Shown: positions 7,962-15,463 of the stretch, one piece after another
How positions within the stretch are numbered: position 1 is the first letter of the stretch
Layout of the letters: each line of letters starts with the position of its first letter
Source: a virus
Virus record (IMG/VR): IMGVR_UViG_3300025137_000243
Location: 1-26,311 of that record
Reading direction: 5' to 3' (one strand)
DNA: 26,311 bases
The notes under the pieces: generated by a model
Told to the model about the DNA's origin: nothing
What the model saw: the letters and a program-made list of their open reading frames with translations, nothing else
Database searches by the model: none
Program-made: the position numbers and the translations under genes

Positions 7962-8872
7962 ATAACAGTAATATTAGTAAACATTTAGGAGCAATATCTC
8001 AATATAAGAGTACTTATGATCCTGGATTGCTCGTAAAAGAGCCTCGTAGTAATAATAGAGAATACCTTAATATATTTGACGATGACTTACCTTTTGTGGG
8101 GTATGATACATGGAATGCATATGAAGTATCGTTTCTATTAGAAAATGGTAGACCAGTGACAGGTGTAGCTAAATGTGTATATCCATGCACGAGTAAATAT
8201 ATTGTAGAGAGTAAGAGTATAAAGTTATACTTTAATTCTTATAATATGAGTAAGATTGCTAGTAATAAGGATGAAGCAGTTCAATCATTTGAAGCAACTG
8301 CAAGTGAAGATTTAAGTAATTTATTGGAAACTGATGTAGTAGTATCTTTCCAAGACGGAGTAAGAGTTAATAATAAATTTGATAGTCCTAATAATGAATG
8401 GGATATAGATGAATATTTAAATGTAGATCTTCTAGAAGATCATAAAGATTTTAAATATACACAATATACAGAAGATCCTAGTTTATTAGAAGCTATTAGC
8501 CGTACAAAAGATCTTGAACAAAAGTTTTATTCAGGTCTACTAAAGAGTAATTGTCGTGTTACTTCTCAACCAGATTGGGGAGATGTATTCATCTATATTA
8601 AATCAAAGAATGCTATCGATGCTCATAGTATAAAAAACTATATTATATCATTTAGAGATGAGTGTCATTTTCATGAAGAGATTTGCGAATGTATCTATAA
8701 AAGATTAAAAGATGCTTTTGAACCTAGTGAGCTTTTAGTGATGTGTTTATATGCTAGAAGAGGTGGTATTGATATTAATCCAGTTAGAGCGTCAGATATA
8801 AATCTAATTAACTTACTTGCTGATAATTTAATAGATAGTAAAGCAATTCATATTAAGACATCTAAACAATAA
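7943..8872 (+). CDS. queF: QueF, NADPH-dependent 7-cyano-7-deazaguanine (preQ0) reductase
   Basis: 309 aa, the full length of the E. coli-type two-domain QueF. Seen motifs are the N-terminal Y-K-S-x-Y-D-P-x-L-L (21-30), the QueF signature ESKSIKLY (89-96, NADPH binding), LLKSNCRVTSQPDWG (199-213) with catalytic Cys204 and Asp211, FHEE (243-246) giving His244 and Glu245, and RRGGIDINP (272-280). All key residues of a working enzyme are present. QueF reduces preQ0 to preQ1. Next to a DpdA-like gene, the expected outcome is preQ1, or a derivative, in phage DNA. preQ0 synthesis genes (folE, queD, queE, queC) are not in the window, so preQ0 must come from the host or from elsewhere in the phage. 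The gene is last in its operon, ahead of a strong terminator. Confidence 0.93.
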   Translation: MANNKLDNSNISKHLGAISQYKSTYDPGLLVKEPRSNNREYLNIFDDDLPFVGYDTWNAYEVSFLLENGRPVTGVAKCVYPCTSKYIVESKSIKLYFNSYNMSKIASNKDEAVQSFEATASEDLSNLLETDVVVSFQDGVRVNNKFDSPNNEWDIDEYLNVDLLEDHKDFKYTQYTEDPSLLEAISRTKDLEQKFYSGLLKSNCRVTSQPDWGDVFIYIKSKNAIDAHSIKNYIISFRDECHFHEEICECIYKRLKDAFEPSELLVMCLYARRGGIDINPVRASDINLINLLADNLIDSKAIHIKTSKQ

Positions 8873-8895
8873 ATTTAATATCTAATTATTGTAAC

Positions 8896-8932
8896 AAAAA
8901 AGACCCAGCCGATAACTCGACTGGGTCTTTTG
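8896..8932. terminator. Bidirectional rho-independent terminator
   Basis: The stem AAAAGACCCAG / CTGGGTCTTTT has a loop that itself can pair (CGA/TCG). It is flanked by A and T runs, so it can act on both strands. It ends the queF operon (+) and the gp23 gene (-), which converge here. Confidence 0.85.
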
Positions 8933-8954
8933 TTGAAGTGTATAAGACTTAAGA

Positions 8955-10448
8955 TTATCCGAAGTACACGCTGTTTGTACCAGGTGTAAACGCTTCTCCG
9001 AGTCCTGTACAAATGATAACGTGATAGTATAGATTAGCACCGAAAATATTGTCAACGACACCATAACGTGTAAGCAAGCCTACGCGAGGTGCGAAGTCAT
9101 TAGGTCCGATTGTTCTCTGTACCATAACTGGGATGTATGGGCAGTAGATAATACCAGTGTCATAGAATTCAGGTCCCTTGTATCCAAGTAGAGCATATTC
9201 AAGACGAGCACCACGTAATGTAGACCCTCCTTGAGCTTCTGCTTGACCTTCTGTTCTTGTGTCACGATAAACGTTGAAACGTCCACCAAGATTACCAATC
9301 TTAGCAACACCTACTGGTTGTGTATTAACATTACCTTGGACTGGTACCCACTGGAATTCAGGGAGCATTTCCAAGATAGCGCATACACGAGGTGTAGCTA
9401 CGATGAAGTTAGCAGCACCACGGCGATTTCTCACTGCGATTCTATTAGCTTCTACGATAATTCTTTGATAGAAATCTCTGTTACGTTCTACTAACCAACG
9501 ACCATCTGCAGAAGCAGGACTCCATACAGAGTAACCTGAACCACGTCCAGCATTTAGAGCAACTTGAATCATTCTCATCAACATTTCTCTATCGATTTCA
9601 GCCTGAATTTCATATGACATTGCATTTGTTAATTCAGTATCGATATCGATACCATTCATGTTTTTAAGATCTTGTTCAAGTTCAACTGACCAGCGAGCGC
9701 CTAAGCGTCTAGTACCGGCTTCAACAGCTGTCTTCTCGAAAGAAACTTCGAAGTTAGGAATATTACCTGTAATTTCAAAGTTCTGAAGAAGAGCTGCAAC
9801 ACCTTGATCCTGTTCTTCCATAGTGAAAGCTGCATCTGCATCTCCACCACCGGATAAGAACGATGCCGAAGCACCTGTATAACGAGTATCAAGTCTTTGA
9901 TAACCAGCTTCTGTACCACCAGTTTCACGTAAAGTGGAAACTTGTGAGCCAGGACCTGAATTACCAGTGCCTAAACCGTCAATACCAGAACCTAGAGTTT
10001 CATCTGAATAGCGATAACGCAATGCAAATGCTAACCCAACTGGTCCAGCCATTGGTTGAACACCAACGATTTCATTTGTAATTAACTCGGGAAAAGTACG
10101 TCTAATCATCGGAATCAAGATTTTCGGCAAACGAGCATCAGCTGGTGCGTATGTATCCAAGCCTGGTGTACCACCAACTTGATTAGGAGCGCCAATTGAA
10201 GAACCATTACCTAGTGAACCGCCAGTACCTGACTGATTCGCATTAGAAGGTGTATAGTTAGGTCCAGCCTCTTGAATACACCATGCTTCTTGGTTTTCAA
10301 GTAGCATTGCTGTATTTAAACGGGTGTGACTATCTTCGATTGCTGCAACACTTTTAGATGTGTAATCCAATACTGGACCCCATTTTTCTAAAAGAGAAGC
10401 TGCTCTTGATTCATCTATATAAGCCTGTGTAGGTCTAATTGATTTCAT
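8955..10448 (-). CDS. 23: Major capsid protein, gp23-like
   Basis: 497 aa from the ATG at 10448, chosen because AAAGGA lies a few bases upstream; a longer TTG-started frame (10478) is rejected. The sequence matches T4-family major capsid proteins throughout: an N-terminal acidic/helical propeptide, the RRTFPELITNEIVGVQPM segment, Gly-rich loops, and the C-terminal YGVVDNIFGANLYYH. An (I/L)-x-E prohead protease site, IQE, is at residues 58-60, predicting removal of a 60-residue propeptide by gp21 (T4 removes 65). The gene is visibly richer in G+C than its neighbours, as is common for the most highly expressed phage gene. It follows the scaffold gene and has a structured, Shine-Dalgarno-bearing leader, unlike most other genes here. 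Confidence 0.95.
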   Translation of the reverse strand: MKSIRPTQAYIDESRAASLLEKWGPVLDYTSKSVAAIEDSHTRLNTAMLLENQEAWCIQEAGPNYTPSNANQSGTGGSLGNGSSIGAPNQVGGTPGLDTYAPADARLPKILIPMIRRTFPELITNEIVGVQPMAGPVGLAFALRYRYSDETLGSGIDGLGTGNSGPGSQVSTLRETGGTEAGYQRLDTRYTGASASFLSGGGDADAAFTMEEQDQGVAALLQNFEITGNIPNFEVSFEKTAVEAGTRRLGARWSVELEQDLKNMNGIDIDTELTNAMSYEIQAEIDREMLMRMIQVALNAGRGSGYSVWSPASADGRWLVERNRDFYQRIIVEANRIAVRNRRGAANFIVATPRVCAILEMLPEFQWVPVQGNVNTQPVGVAKIGNLGGRFNVYRDTRTEGQAEAQGGSTLRGARLEYALLGYKGPEFYDTGIIYCPYIPVMVQRTIGPNDFAPRVGLLTRYGVVDNIFGANLYYHVIICTGLGEAFTPGTNSVYFG

Positions 10449-10453
10449 AGTAT

Positions 10454-10528
10454 ATTTTCCTTTATTATTCGACCCCAAGGTTTATGAAAACCAGGAAACT
10501 CAGGAATACCTAAAATTATATAAAAAAT
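10454..10528 (-). promoter_or_regulatory. Structured leader of the major capsid gene with strong RBS
   Basis: The gap between gp22 and gp23 holds a possible -10 (TATAAT at 10515-10520), a small hairpin (GGTTT/AAACC, 10479-10492) and AAAGGA about 10 nt before the start. This gives an untranslated leader of roughly 60 nt, in contrast to the near-zero leaders predicted for other genes. Confidence 0.4.
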
Positions 10529-11386
10529 TTAGTATTTTGAAAGCTCGTCCATATAAGGTGTTGGAGCAGAACTGCTACCTGAAGACGTTTCTTCATAAAT
10601 CACCCGATCGACGTTATCTCTCTTGCTTAAAGCTTCTTCCTTTAAAGACTCGAGTCTGCCACTTTCTTTCTTAGAGAAAAGCTTCAATGTATAATCAAAA
10701 TTCTCAGAGATAAAGTCATATCCTTTACCTTTTAATTGTTTTGCCATATACTTTTTAGCTCTTTCATCAAGCTTAACAGTCTTTTGTTCAAATAATAGAT
10801 CAGATTTAATTTGATCTAAATTTTCTCTTAAAACTGCATTTTCTTCTGCAACAGACTCAAGCTTACTAGAAGCTTCATTTATTTGTTTCTTACCATCGAT
10901 AACAGCTTCTTTAATGCTTTCTTTTTCAAGAGCACTATCAACTGCTAAATGGTTTCTTAATCCTTCTAATACTTTAACAGCTTTTGTATTTTTAACTGCT
11001 TCTTCAATTGTATCAGTAGGTACTTTTTCTTCTAGATATACATCTAGATAATTAGAAATATTTTCAACTAAATCACTTTGGAAACCTGAAGCACTTTCAT
11101 TAATTTCACTTTCATATTTTTCGATAACCATTTTAAGCTTATTAGCTCTATCTGAATCGATTGCTTCAACTACTCTTTGTAATTTATCTGAATGATCGAC
11201 ATCAATTTTTTCAACAAGCTCTGTTAACTTCTCTGTATACATTTCGTCTTGCCTGTTTAATGCATCTTCTACATGTAATTCAACCTTATCGTTGACTTTA
11301 CTTTCGAATACAGTTTCAATTTCAGATAGAACTTCATCGTTAAGTGCTCCACCAGTTGCTTCTTTTAATATTTGTTTAATGTCCAT
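10529..11386 (-). CDS. 22: Prohead scaffold protein, gp22-like
   Basis: 285 aa, highly charged and almost entirely helical with heptad-like patterning over residues about 20-220, as expected of the T4 prohead core protein gp22. The C-terminus is Ser-rich (EETSSGSSS). In T4, gp22 forms the internal core around which gp23 assembles and is then degraded by gp21. Position directly between the gp68-like/gp21 genes and gp23 is the conserved T4 order and the main basis for the name. The start follows the gp68-like stop by 3 nt with no clear promoter of its own, so it is probably read through from the gp68 promoter. Confidence 0.8.
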   Translation of the reverse strand: MDIKQILKEATGGALNDEVLSEIETVFESKVNDKVELHVEDALNRQDEMYTEKLTELVEKIDVDHSDKLQRVVEAIDSDRANKLKMVIEKYESEINESASGFQSDLVENISNYLDVYLEEKVPTDTIEEAVKNTKAVKVLEGLRNHLAVDSALEKESIKEAVIDGKKQINEASSKLESVAEENAVLRENLDQIKSDLLFEQKTVKLDERAKKYMAKQLKGKGYDFISENFDYTLKLFSKKESGRLESLKEEALSKRDNVDRVIYEETSSGSSSAPTPYMDELSKY

Positions 11387-11389
11387 AAT

Positions 11390-11533
11390 TTAGAATATAC
11401 TTATATTATTATTTATTATCTTACGCTCTATTTTTCTATCAACTATGTTAGATAAATTTGAACTTGCCTTTTTATAATCTCTATCCATTACATTAGATAT
11501 AAATTTTTTAATTTCTGTTTTTATCGCCTTCAT
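11390..11533 (-). CDS. 68: Small prohead core protein, gp68-like
   Basis: A 47-aa frame in the 156-nt gap between gp21 and gp22. It is basic and helical, with a run S-N-L-S-N-I-V-D-R-K-I near residues 25-35 that resembles the short prohead core proteins (gp67/gp68 family) found at this locus in T4-like phages. A perfect late promoter (TATAAATA) lies 6 nt before the ATG, and the stop is 3 nt from the gp22 start. T4 gp68 is longer (141 aa), so the name rests on position and short-form homologues; the gene itself is well supported. Confidence 0.65.
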   Translation of the reverse strand: MKAIKTEIKKFISNVMDRDYKKASSNLSNIVDRKIERKIINNNISIF

Positions 11534-11539
11534 TTTTAA

Positions 11540-11547
11540 TATTTATA
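11540..11547 (-). promoter_or_regulatory. Late promoter of the gp68-like/scaffold genes
   Basis: Exact TATAAATA on the minus strand, 6 nt before the ATG at 11533. It overlaps the last codons of the gp21 gene. Confidence 0.65.
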
Positions 11548-12211
11548 GAGTTCTTAAAAATTTGATAATATTATCTCTTAAAAACGTGTCTTTATCTTTT
11601 AAAGGCATGTTACTTATATTTTTTTCAAAAGTTTCATATGATTCTTCAAATTGACCATACTTATTAACAACATATTGTTTGCTTTCTAAAATACCATTAA
11701 CAAATGCTTTTGGAAATGATGGATCAGCTACGCAGTCAATAGCAACTAATTTAAAATCTTTTACTCTATTAATACCATCTGTACCAGATTCTGGAATTAA
11801 TTGACCTAATGCTCTAGAACTCATACCAACTCTAACCCCATCATTAATTAAACTTCTAACTATTAACCCGGTTGGTGTAGAAAGCACTTTACTTTTACCG
11901 TAAAATACATTTCCTTCTTGAGACATTTCAGTTACTAAATGACAAGCTCTCTCTAGATCAACATCTGCAGTAGTAGGATGATTTAACTCACCCATTGCAC
12001 GTCCTGTTTTAACCATCATGTTTTCGTATCGTTTAATCTCACGTTGCATTTCTTCTAAAGGGTAAATTCTTTTATTTCTATTTACCCCTTCAGCCATCAT
12101 ATAAGGTCCTTTAATATAAAAGTTTTTACTATCTTTTGAGTTACCTTCCTCAACGATATATTCAAACTCTTCCTTAGGAGCTGGTGTTTCTACAATTAAG
12201 TTTAATCCCAT
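11543..12211 (-). CDS. 21: Prohead core protease, gp21-like
   Basis: 222 aa (T4 gp21 is 212). Clear match to the T4 gp21 serine protease family: GPYMMAEGVNRNKRIYP at residues 35-51, the catalytic-His motif GELNHP (His78), and the catalytic-Ser motif GMSSRALG (Ser131/Ser132). A VAIDCVADPSFP segment follows at the expected distance. The enzyme matures the prohead by cutting scaffold and capsid propeptides after (I/L)-x-E, and a matching IQE site is present in the gp23 protein of this window. It carries an exact late promoter 5 nt before the start. Confidence 0.92.
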   Translation of the reverse strand: MGLNLIVETPAPKEEFEYIVEEGNSKDSKNFYIKGPYMMAEGVNRNKRIYPLEEMQREIKRYENMMVKTGRAMGELNHPTTADVDLERACHLVTEMSQEGNVFYGKSKVLSTPTGLIVRSLINDGVRVGMSSRALGQLIPESGTDGINRVKDFKLVAIDCVADPSFPKAFVNGILESKQYVVNKYGQFEESYETFEKNISNMPLKDKDTFLRDNIIKFLRTL

Positions 12212-12216
12212 AATAT

Positions 12217-12224
12217 TATTTATA
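12217..12224 (-). promoter_or_regulatory. Late promoter of the protease gene
   Basis: Exact TATAAATA on the minus strand, 5 nt before the ATG at 12211. No ribosome-binding sequence follows it. Confidence 0.65.
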
Positions 12225-12234
12225 GCTTTTTAGC

Positions 12235-12699
12235 TTATTTCCATCCGCAATTCAATTCTTTCTCAGTGACTATTAAGAATTTATAACCTTTTTTATCAGC
12301 CCATTCTTGAGCTGCTTTCCATTTAGCTACATTAATAACATATGTTTTTTGTTCGTATAACATAGTTGAACTTTTTTTCTTTTTAGATCTTACTGGTCTT
12401 TTAGTCTGTTTACTCGGTTTTATTTCAATTAAAAATTTATTATTATTACCATTTCTATCTTTAAAAATTATAAAATTATCTACAAAATACCTATGCACCT
12501 TATTATCTAAAGGACTTAAGTATGGTATTATAACATTTTCACTACCCCATTTTAATATATTTTCATTGCAATCAGCCCATTTAAAAAATTTCAATTCCCA
12601 ACCTGATCTAAAGATAGGTAACTTCTTTCCTATATATTTTTCTATATTAACAGGCTTATATACACCTTGTTTAAATTTATTTCTATTATTATTTTTCAA
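12235..12699 (-). CDS. 4: Head completion protein, gp4-like (TnsA-type nuclease fold)
   Basis: 154 aa (T4 gp4 is about 150). Conserved features of the gp4 head-completion family are seen: Y-K-P-V-N near residues 14-18, FRSGWELKFFKWAD, ILKWGSENVIIPY, SPLDNKVHRYFVDNF and FLIEIKPSKQT, ending with WKAAQEWADKKGYKF. The E...D...E-x-K pattern is that of a TnsA/restriction-endonuclease-like fold. In T4 the protein completes DNA-filled heads before tail joining. The only available start is TTG at 12699, which is 17 nt from the divergent gene at 12717. It lies inside the head cluster, as expected. Confidence 0.88.
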   Translation of the reverse strand: MKNNNRNKFKQGVYKPVNIEKYIGKKLPIFRSGWELKFFKWADCNENILKWGSENVIIPYLSPLDNKVHRYFVDNFIIFKDRNGNNNKFLIEIKPSKQTKRPVRSKKKKSSTMLYEQKTYVINVAKWKAAQEWADKKGYKFLIVTEKELNCGWK

Positions 12700-12703
12700 A
12701 CCT

Positions 12704-12711
12704 TATAAATA
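12704..12711 (+). promoter_or_regulatory. Late promoter of the 173-aa plus-strand gene
   Basis: Exact TATAAATA, 5 nt before the ATG at 12717. It lies within the 17-nt divergent gap to the gp4-like gene. Confidence 0.65.
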
Positions 12712-12716
12712 TAATT

Positions 12717-13238
12717 ATGACATTTGAAGAAAAAATCATTAAAAATTCTAGTATTAGACAAAAAAATCTTGTAAGACCGGCAAAGATTGCGTTCGAAAAG
12801 CCTGATACTGGAGTTACAATTAACAAAAAAGGTGCATATTACCTTATAAAAGACTCAGCAGATGTAACAGTAAAATATGTAGTACATCTATGTTACGGTT
12901 CATATAATAACCCTATCAATGATTTAAAAGGTAAATTTACTCAGAGTGAAATTATAGATTTTGTAGGTAGAAGTAAAGAAGAGCAGCAAACAAAACAGCT
13001 GTTAAATATTATTTTAACTGATATCGGTGTAGTAAACAATAATTTTACTACTGAAACAAAAGAAGATCTAGATCTAACTATTAATGATGAAATAGATGAT
13101 GTATATGGAGATTATGAATTAGAAGATTCTGATTCAACTTCAAGTAGCTCATCTACTACATCTAATGAAACTATAGATGTTAACGATGCTAGTGGTATAA
13201 TACAAAAACTTATAGAAGTTTTTCAAGCAAAAAGTTAA
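12717..13238 (+). CDS. Hypothetical protein, 173 aa, late-expressed cargo gene
   Basis: Not recognised. Residues 1-115 look like a compact domain (AYYLIKDSADVTVKYVVHLC is the strongest beta segment). The C-terminal 60 residues are very acidic and then Ser/Thr-rich, probably disordered. The gene is opposite in strand to the head genes around it and has its own exact late promoter. It meets the gp13 C-terminal gene end to end with a 4-nt overlap (TTAA shared by both stops). It therefore sits like a small cargo gene inserted between gp4 and gp13. A virion or assembly role is possible but not shown. Confidence 0.7.
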   Translation: MTFEEKIIKNSSIRQKNLVRPAKIAFEKPDTGVTINKKGAYYLIKDSADVTVKYVVHLCYGSYNNPINDLKGKFTQSEIIDFVGRSKEEQQTKQLLNIILTDIGVVNNNFTTETKEDLDLTINDEIDDVYGDYELEDSDSTSSSSSTTSNETIDVNDASGIIQKLIEVFQAKS

Positions 13239-14014
13239 CCAACAAAGAATAGAGGTGGATCTGCATCTCCTTGACCAGGTGCTCCAGTCATTAACTGCTC
13301 TTCCAAAGCAGCTTTTTCAGCTAAACCTTCTTGTAATAGGTCTGTATTAAGAGTACCACCACCAAATAATTGCGTACCTTGATATTTACCTCTTACTCTA
13401 CCTACTGATATTTTACATAAAGCTTGAGCATATTGATATACCCAAAGTTCTTTTACTAAATCTCTAATAGGTCTTTCAACGTAACAAGATATAACACCAT
13501 AAAATCTAATACTAGAGTTACTAGCATTAGGTTGTGGATACATTCTTAATAATTGAGTTCTAGGATCAAACGTATATGATCTTCTTGTAGCTAGCATTTT
13601 TTCTCTTGTTTCTAACCAATTTTTTAAAGTATACCAGCTCACTAAATCGAAACCATAATTACCCATCGCATAACTAAAATATGTTTGCTGAGCTAATGTT
13701 TGTTCAATAGTAAATAAAGTATTGATACCAGTTGTTGAACCTTCTTCAAAGTCTGTAATATCAATTACCTTTCTATAGTCCATTACATCGTAATCAAAAC
13801 TATTAACATATGTATCAACTTCTCCTACAGATACACCTTGAACTGTAAAATTATTTTTAACTTCAGGTTTAAATGAACCTTCAATTTCTGATGATAGTGA
13901 TGATGTAGATAATGAACTTACTATTGTATTTTTTAATAATTCATTGAATATATCTCCTACGTTAACACCGTCTGTGAGTATACTAGAAAGAACTGTAGTT
14001 GTAGCATTGTACAT
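13235..14014 (-). CDS. 13: Neck/head-closure protein, gp13-like C-terminal region
   Basis: 259 aa. Residues from about 105 (YFSYAMGNYGFDLVSWYTLKNW) through RSYTFDPRTQLLRMYPQP, the VERPIRDLVKELWVYQYA helix and the tail VGRVRGKYQGTQLFGGGTLN...GDADPPLFFVG match the conserved C-terminal part of gp13 neck proteins of T4-like phages, as I recall them. The N-terminal domain usually found in the same protein is instead seen in the gene just upstream. Late promoter and ATG are in place and the reading frame differs from the upstream gene, so this is a separate gene rather than a frameshift product. In T4, gp13 and gp14 close the filled head and join the tail. Confidence 0.7.
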   Translation of the reverse strand: MYNATTTVLSSILTDGVNVGDIFNELLKNTIVSSLSTSSLSSEIEGSFKPEVKNNFTVQGVSVGEVDTYVNSFDYDVMDYRKVIDITDFEEGSTTGINTLFTIEQTLAQQTYFSYAMGNYGFDLVSWYTLKNWLETREKMLATRRSYTFDPRTQLLRMYPQPNASNSSIRFYGVISCYVERPIRDLVKELWVYQYAQALCKISVGRVRGKYQGTQLFGGGTLNTDLLQEGLAEKAALEEQLMTGAPGQGDADPPLFFVG

Positions 14015-14019
14015 AATAT

Positions 14020-14027
14020 TATTTAAT
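14020..14027 (-). promoter_or_regulatory. Late promoter of the gp13 C-terminal gene
   Basis: ATTAAATA on the minus strand, 5 nt before the ATG at 14014. It overlaps the stop codon of the upstream gene. Confidence 0.5.
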
Positions 14028-15222
14028 ATCCACCTCCACCAGAGTCTGAGTAAGGTCCACTACCTCCACCAGAATCATCTTCACCAGATTCATCATCTTG
14101 TGGTGGTATGTAAGGATCCCCAGACCCTCCTCCTTCTGATTGTTCGTAAGTTATATCTCCGCTAACAAATTTACCATTTATTTGTTTTACTTGAATATCT
14201 TTGAAAGCTACAAAATCGTTTAAGTTGCCTTCAGTAGGTATATTTGTTGTATTACCATCAGTAAAAGTAAAATTAAAATATGAATTATTATCATCATCAG
14301 AAACACCTGAGAATCCATTAGCGTATGTTACGAATCTAATATCTGCCCATTGACCTTTGGGTGGTAATATATATGCACTGATATTATTACCTGAATCTTT
14401 ATTAAGATTTTTAACAACTAAGCCATTAACATAGTTATTATATTTAGATACATATATTTTACCTGTAATAAGATAACTGCTATGCGGGGTTGGATTCCAG
14501 AAATTTAATTGTTCTAAAGTAGAAGTCCCAAATGCAGCAAAATATGAATTTTCATTTGTAGATACAGGTATAACTTTATTATAACCTGTCAAACCTCCTA
14601 AGAATGTATTAGTACCATGTTCAATACCTGCTCCGTAACTAGAATAAACTCCATTATTATAAGTAGAAACTGTATCAGTATAGACTGTAGATAACATTGA
14701 TAAATGAGTATATCCTAAAACTGATTGAGCTCTATGCTCTTCATATGTACCAGAATAATAACTTAAACCTGTACTATCATACATATAATGTGGAATAAAA
14801 TTACCTAATAAGTATGCAGGATCAAAATATATAGCTTTAATAGCACTAGTAGCTACAAATGAAGTATCTGATTCATCGATTAACTTAGTAAAGTCTTTAT
14901 TAAAAGTTTTTAAATCTTTCTGTTCTTTAAAAGTATCAGTATTTTGTAAAGTAAATAAATCAGCTAAATTAATACCATGATCTTTTTTATAAAGAGCACT
15001 GTCAAACATAAGATATTCTTTTGTATAACCAGCAAACTTACTGAAATATTCTATAGCGATACTTATATTTTCATAAATTTGATCTCTATGCAGCTCAACA
15101 TTTATAAAAGGGTAACCTAATGATCTTAGAATTCTATCACTAAGTCTATTATAATTATCAACTCGTGTATTTAAATTTGTACTTTGAAACCCTGATATAG
15201 GTGCTATTTCACTCTTAGACAT
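14023..15222 (-). CDS. Neck protein, gp13-like N-terminal domain with long variable extension
   Basis: 399 aa. Residues about 25-75 (ILRSLGYPFINVELHRDQIY, then IAIEYFSKFAGYTKEYLMF) match the helical N-terminal start common to gp13-type neck proteins. The middle (residues about 130-350) is Tyr/Thr/Ser/Asn-rich with beta character and is not recognised. The last 40 residues are a Gly/Ser/Asp-rich low-complexity tail (GGGSGDPY, DDSGGGSGPYSDSGGGGY). It lies 8 nt upstream of the gene carrying the gp13 C-terminal part. Most likely a neck or head-tail connector component; the middle could be a decoration or a structural insertion. Confidence 0.6.
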   Translation of the reverse strand: MSKSEIAPISGFQSTNLNTRVDNYNRLSDRILRSLGYPFINVELHRDQIYENISIAIEYFSKFAGYTKEYLMFDSALYKKDHGINLADLFTLQNTDTFKEQKDLKTFNKDFTKLIDESDTSFVATSAIKAIYFDPAYLLGNFIPHYMYDSTGLSYYSGTYEEHRAQSVLGYTHLSMLSTVYTDTVSTYNNGVYSSYGAGIEHGTNTFLGGLTGYNKVIPVSTNENSYFAAFGTSTLEQLNFWNPTPHSSYLITGKIYVSKYNNYVNGLVVKNLNKDSGNNISAYILPPKGQWADIRFVTYANGFSGVSDDDNNSYFNFTFTDGNTTNIPTEGNLNDFVAFKDIQVKQINGKFVSGDITYEQSEGGGSGDPYIPPQDDESGEDDSGGGSGPYSDSGGGGY

Positions 15223-15227
15223 AATAA

Positions 15228-15235
15228 TATTTATT
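15228..15235 (-). promoter_or_regulatory. Late promoter of the neck gene
   Basis: AATAAATA on the minus strand, 5 nt before the ATG at 15222. Divergent from a similar promoter at 15255. Confidence 0.55.
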
Positions 15236-15254
15236 GAATAAAGTAAATTGAATC

Positions 15255-15262
15255 AATAAATA
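15255..15262 (+). promoter_or_regulatory. Late promoter of the tandem small genes
   Basis: AATAAATA, 5 nt before the ATG at 15268. Confidence 0.55.
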
Positions 15263-15267
15263 ATAAT

Positions 15268-15462
15268 ATGGCATCAGGTGACATTTTAATTACATTAGTA
15301 CCCGTAACATCAGCTAACGGAAGTAATACTATTAATATAGCTAGGAGCCCAGATTTAGTAGCTCAATTTTTAACTGAGACGCAAAATGCTGCTCCCGCTA
15401 AAACACTTTTTGATATATCATTTGTAAGAACGAATATCATAGCAACTTTTAAAGAAGACTAA
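15268..15462 (+). CDS. Small hypothetical protein, first of a tandem paralogous pair
   Basis: 64 aa, not recognised. It shares the pattern M-A-x-G-D-I, V-P-x-T-S-A, P-x-L, K-T-L-F-D-[IV]-S and a final I-x-x-T-F with the next gene, so the two arose by duplication. No membrane segment is seen. Own late promoter; inserted on the opposite strand between the gp13 and gp20 genes. A small virion protein is plausible, but nothing in the sequence proves it. Confidence 0.7.
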   Translation: MASGDILITLVPVTSANGSNTINIARSPDLVAQFLTETQNAAPAKTLFDISFVRTNIIATFKED

Positions 15463-15463
15463 T

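Noticed and set aside
9231-10081. Several open frames inside the gp23 gene on both strands
   Set aside because: Shadow frames of a GC-richer, strongly matched capsid gene.
10449-10478. Ten-residue N-terminal extension of gp23 from TTG
   Set aside because: The ATG at 10448 has AAAGGA at proper distance, and the extension would translate the RBS and hairpin leader.
13235-15222. Frameshift or sequencing error joining the two gp13-like genes
   Set aside because: Each has its own start at the correct distance from a late promoter, and the upstream gene ends in a long low-complexity tail, not a truncated domain.
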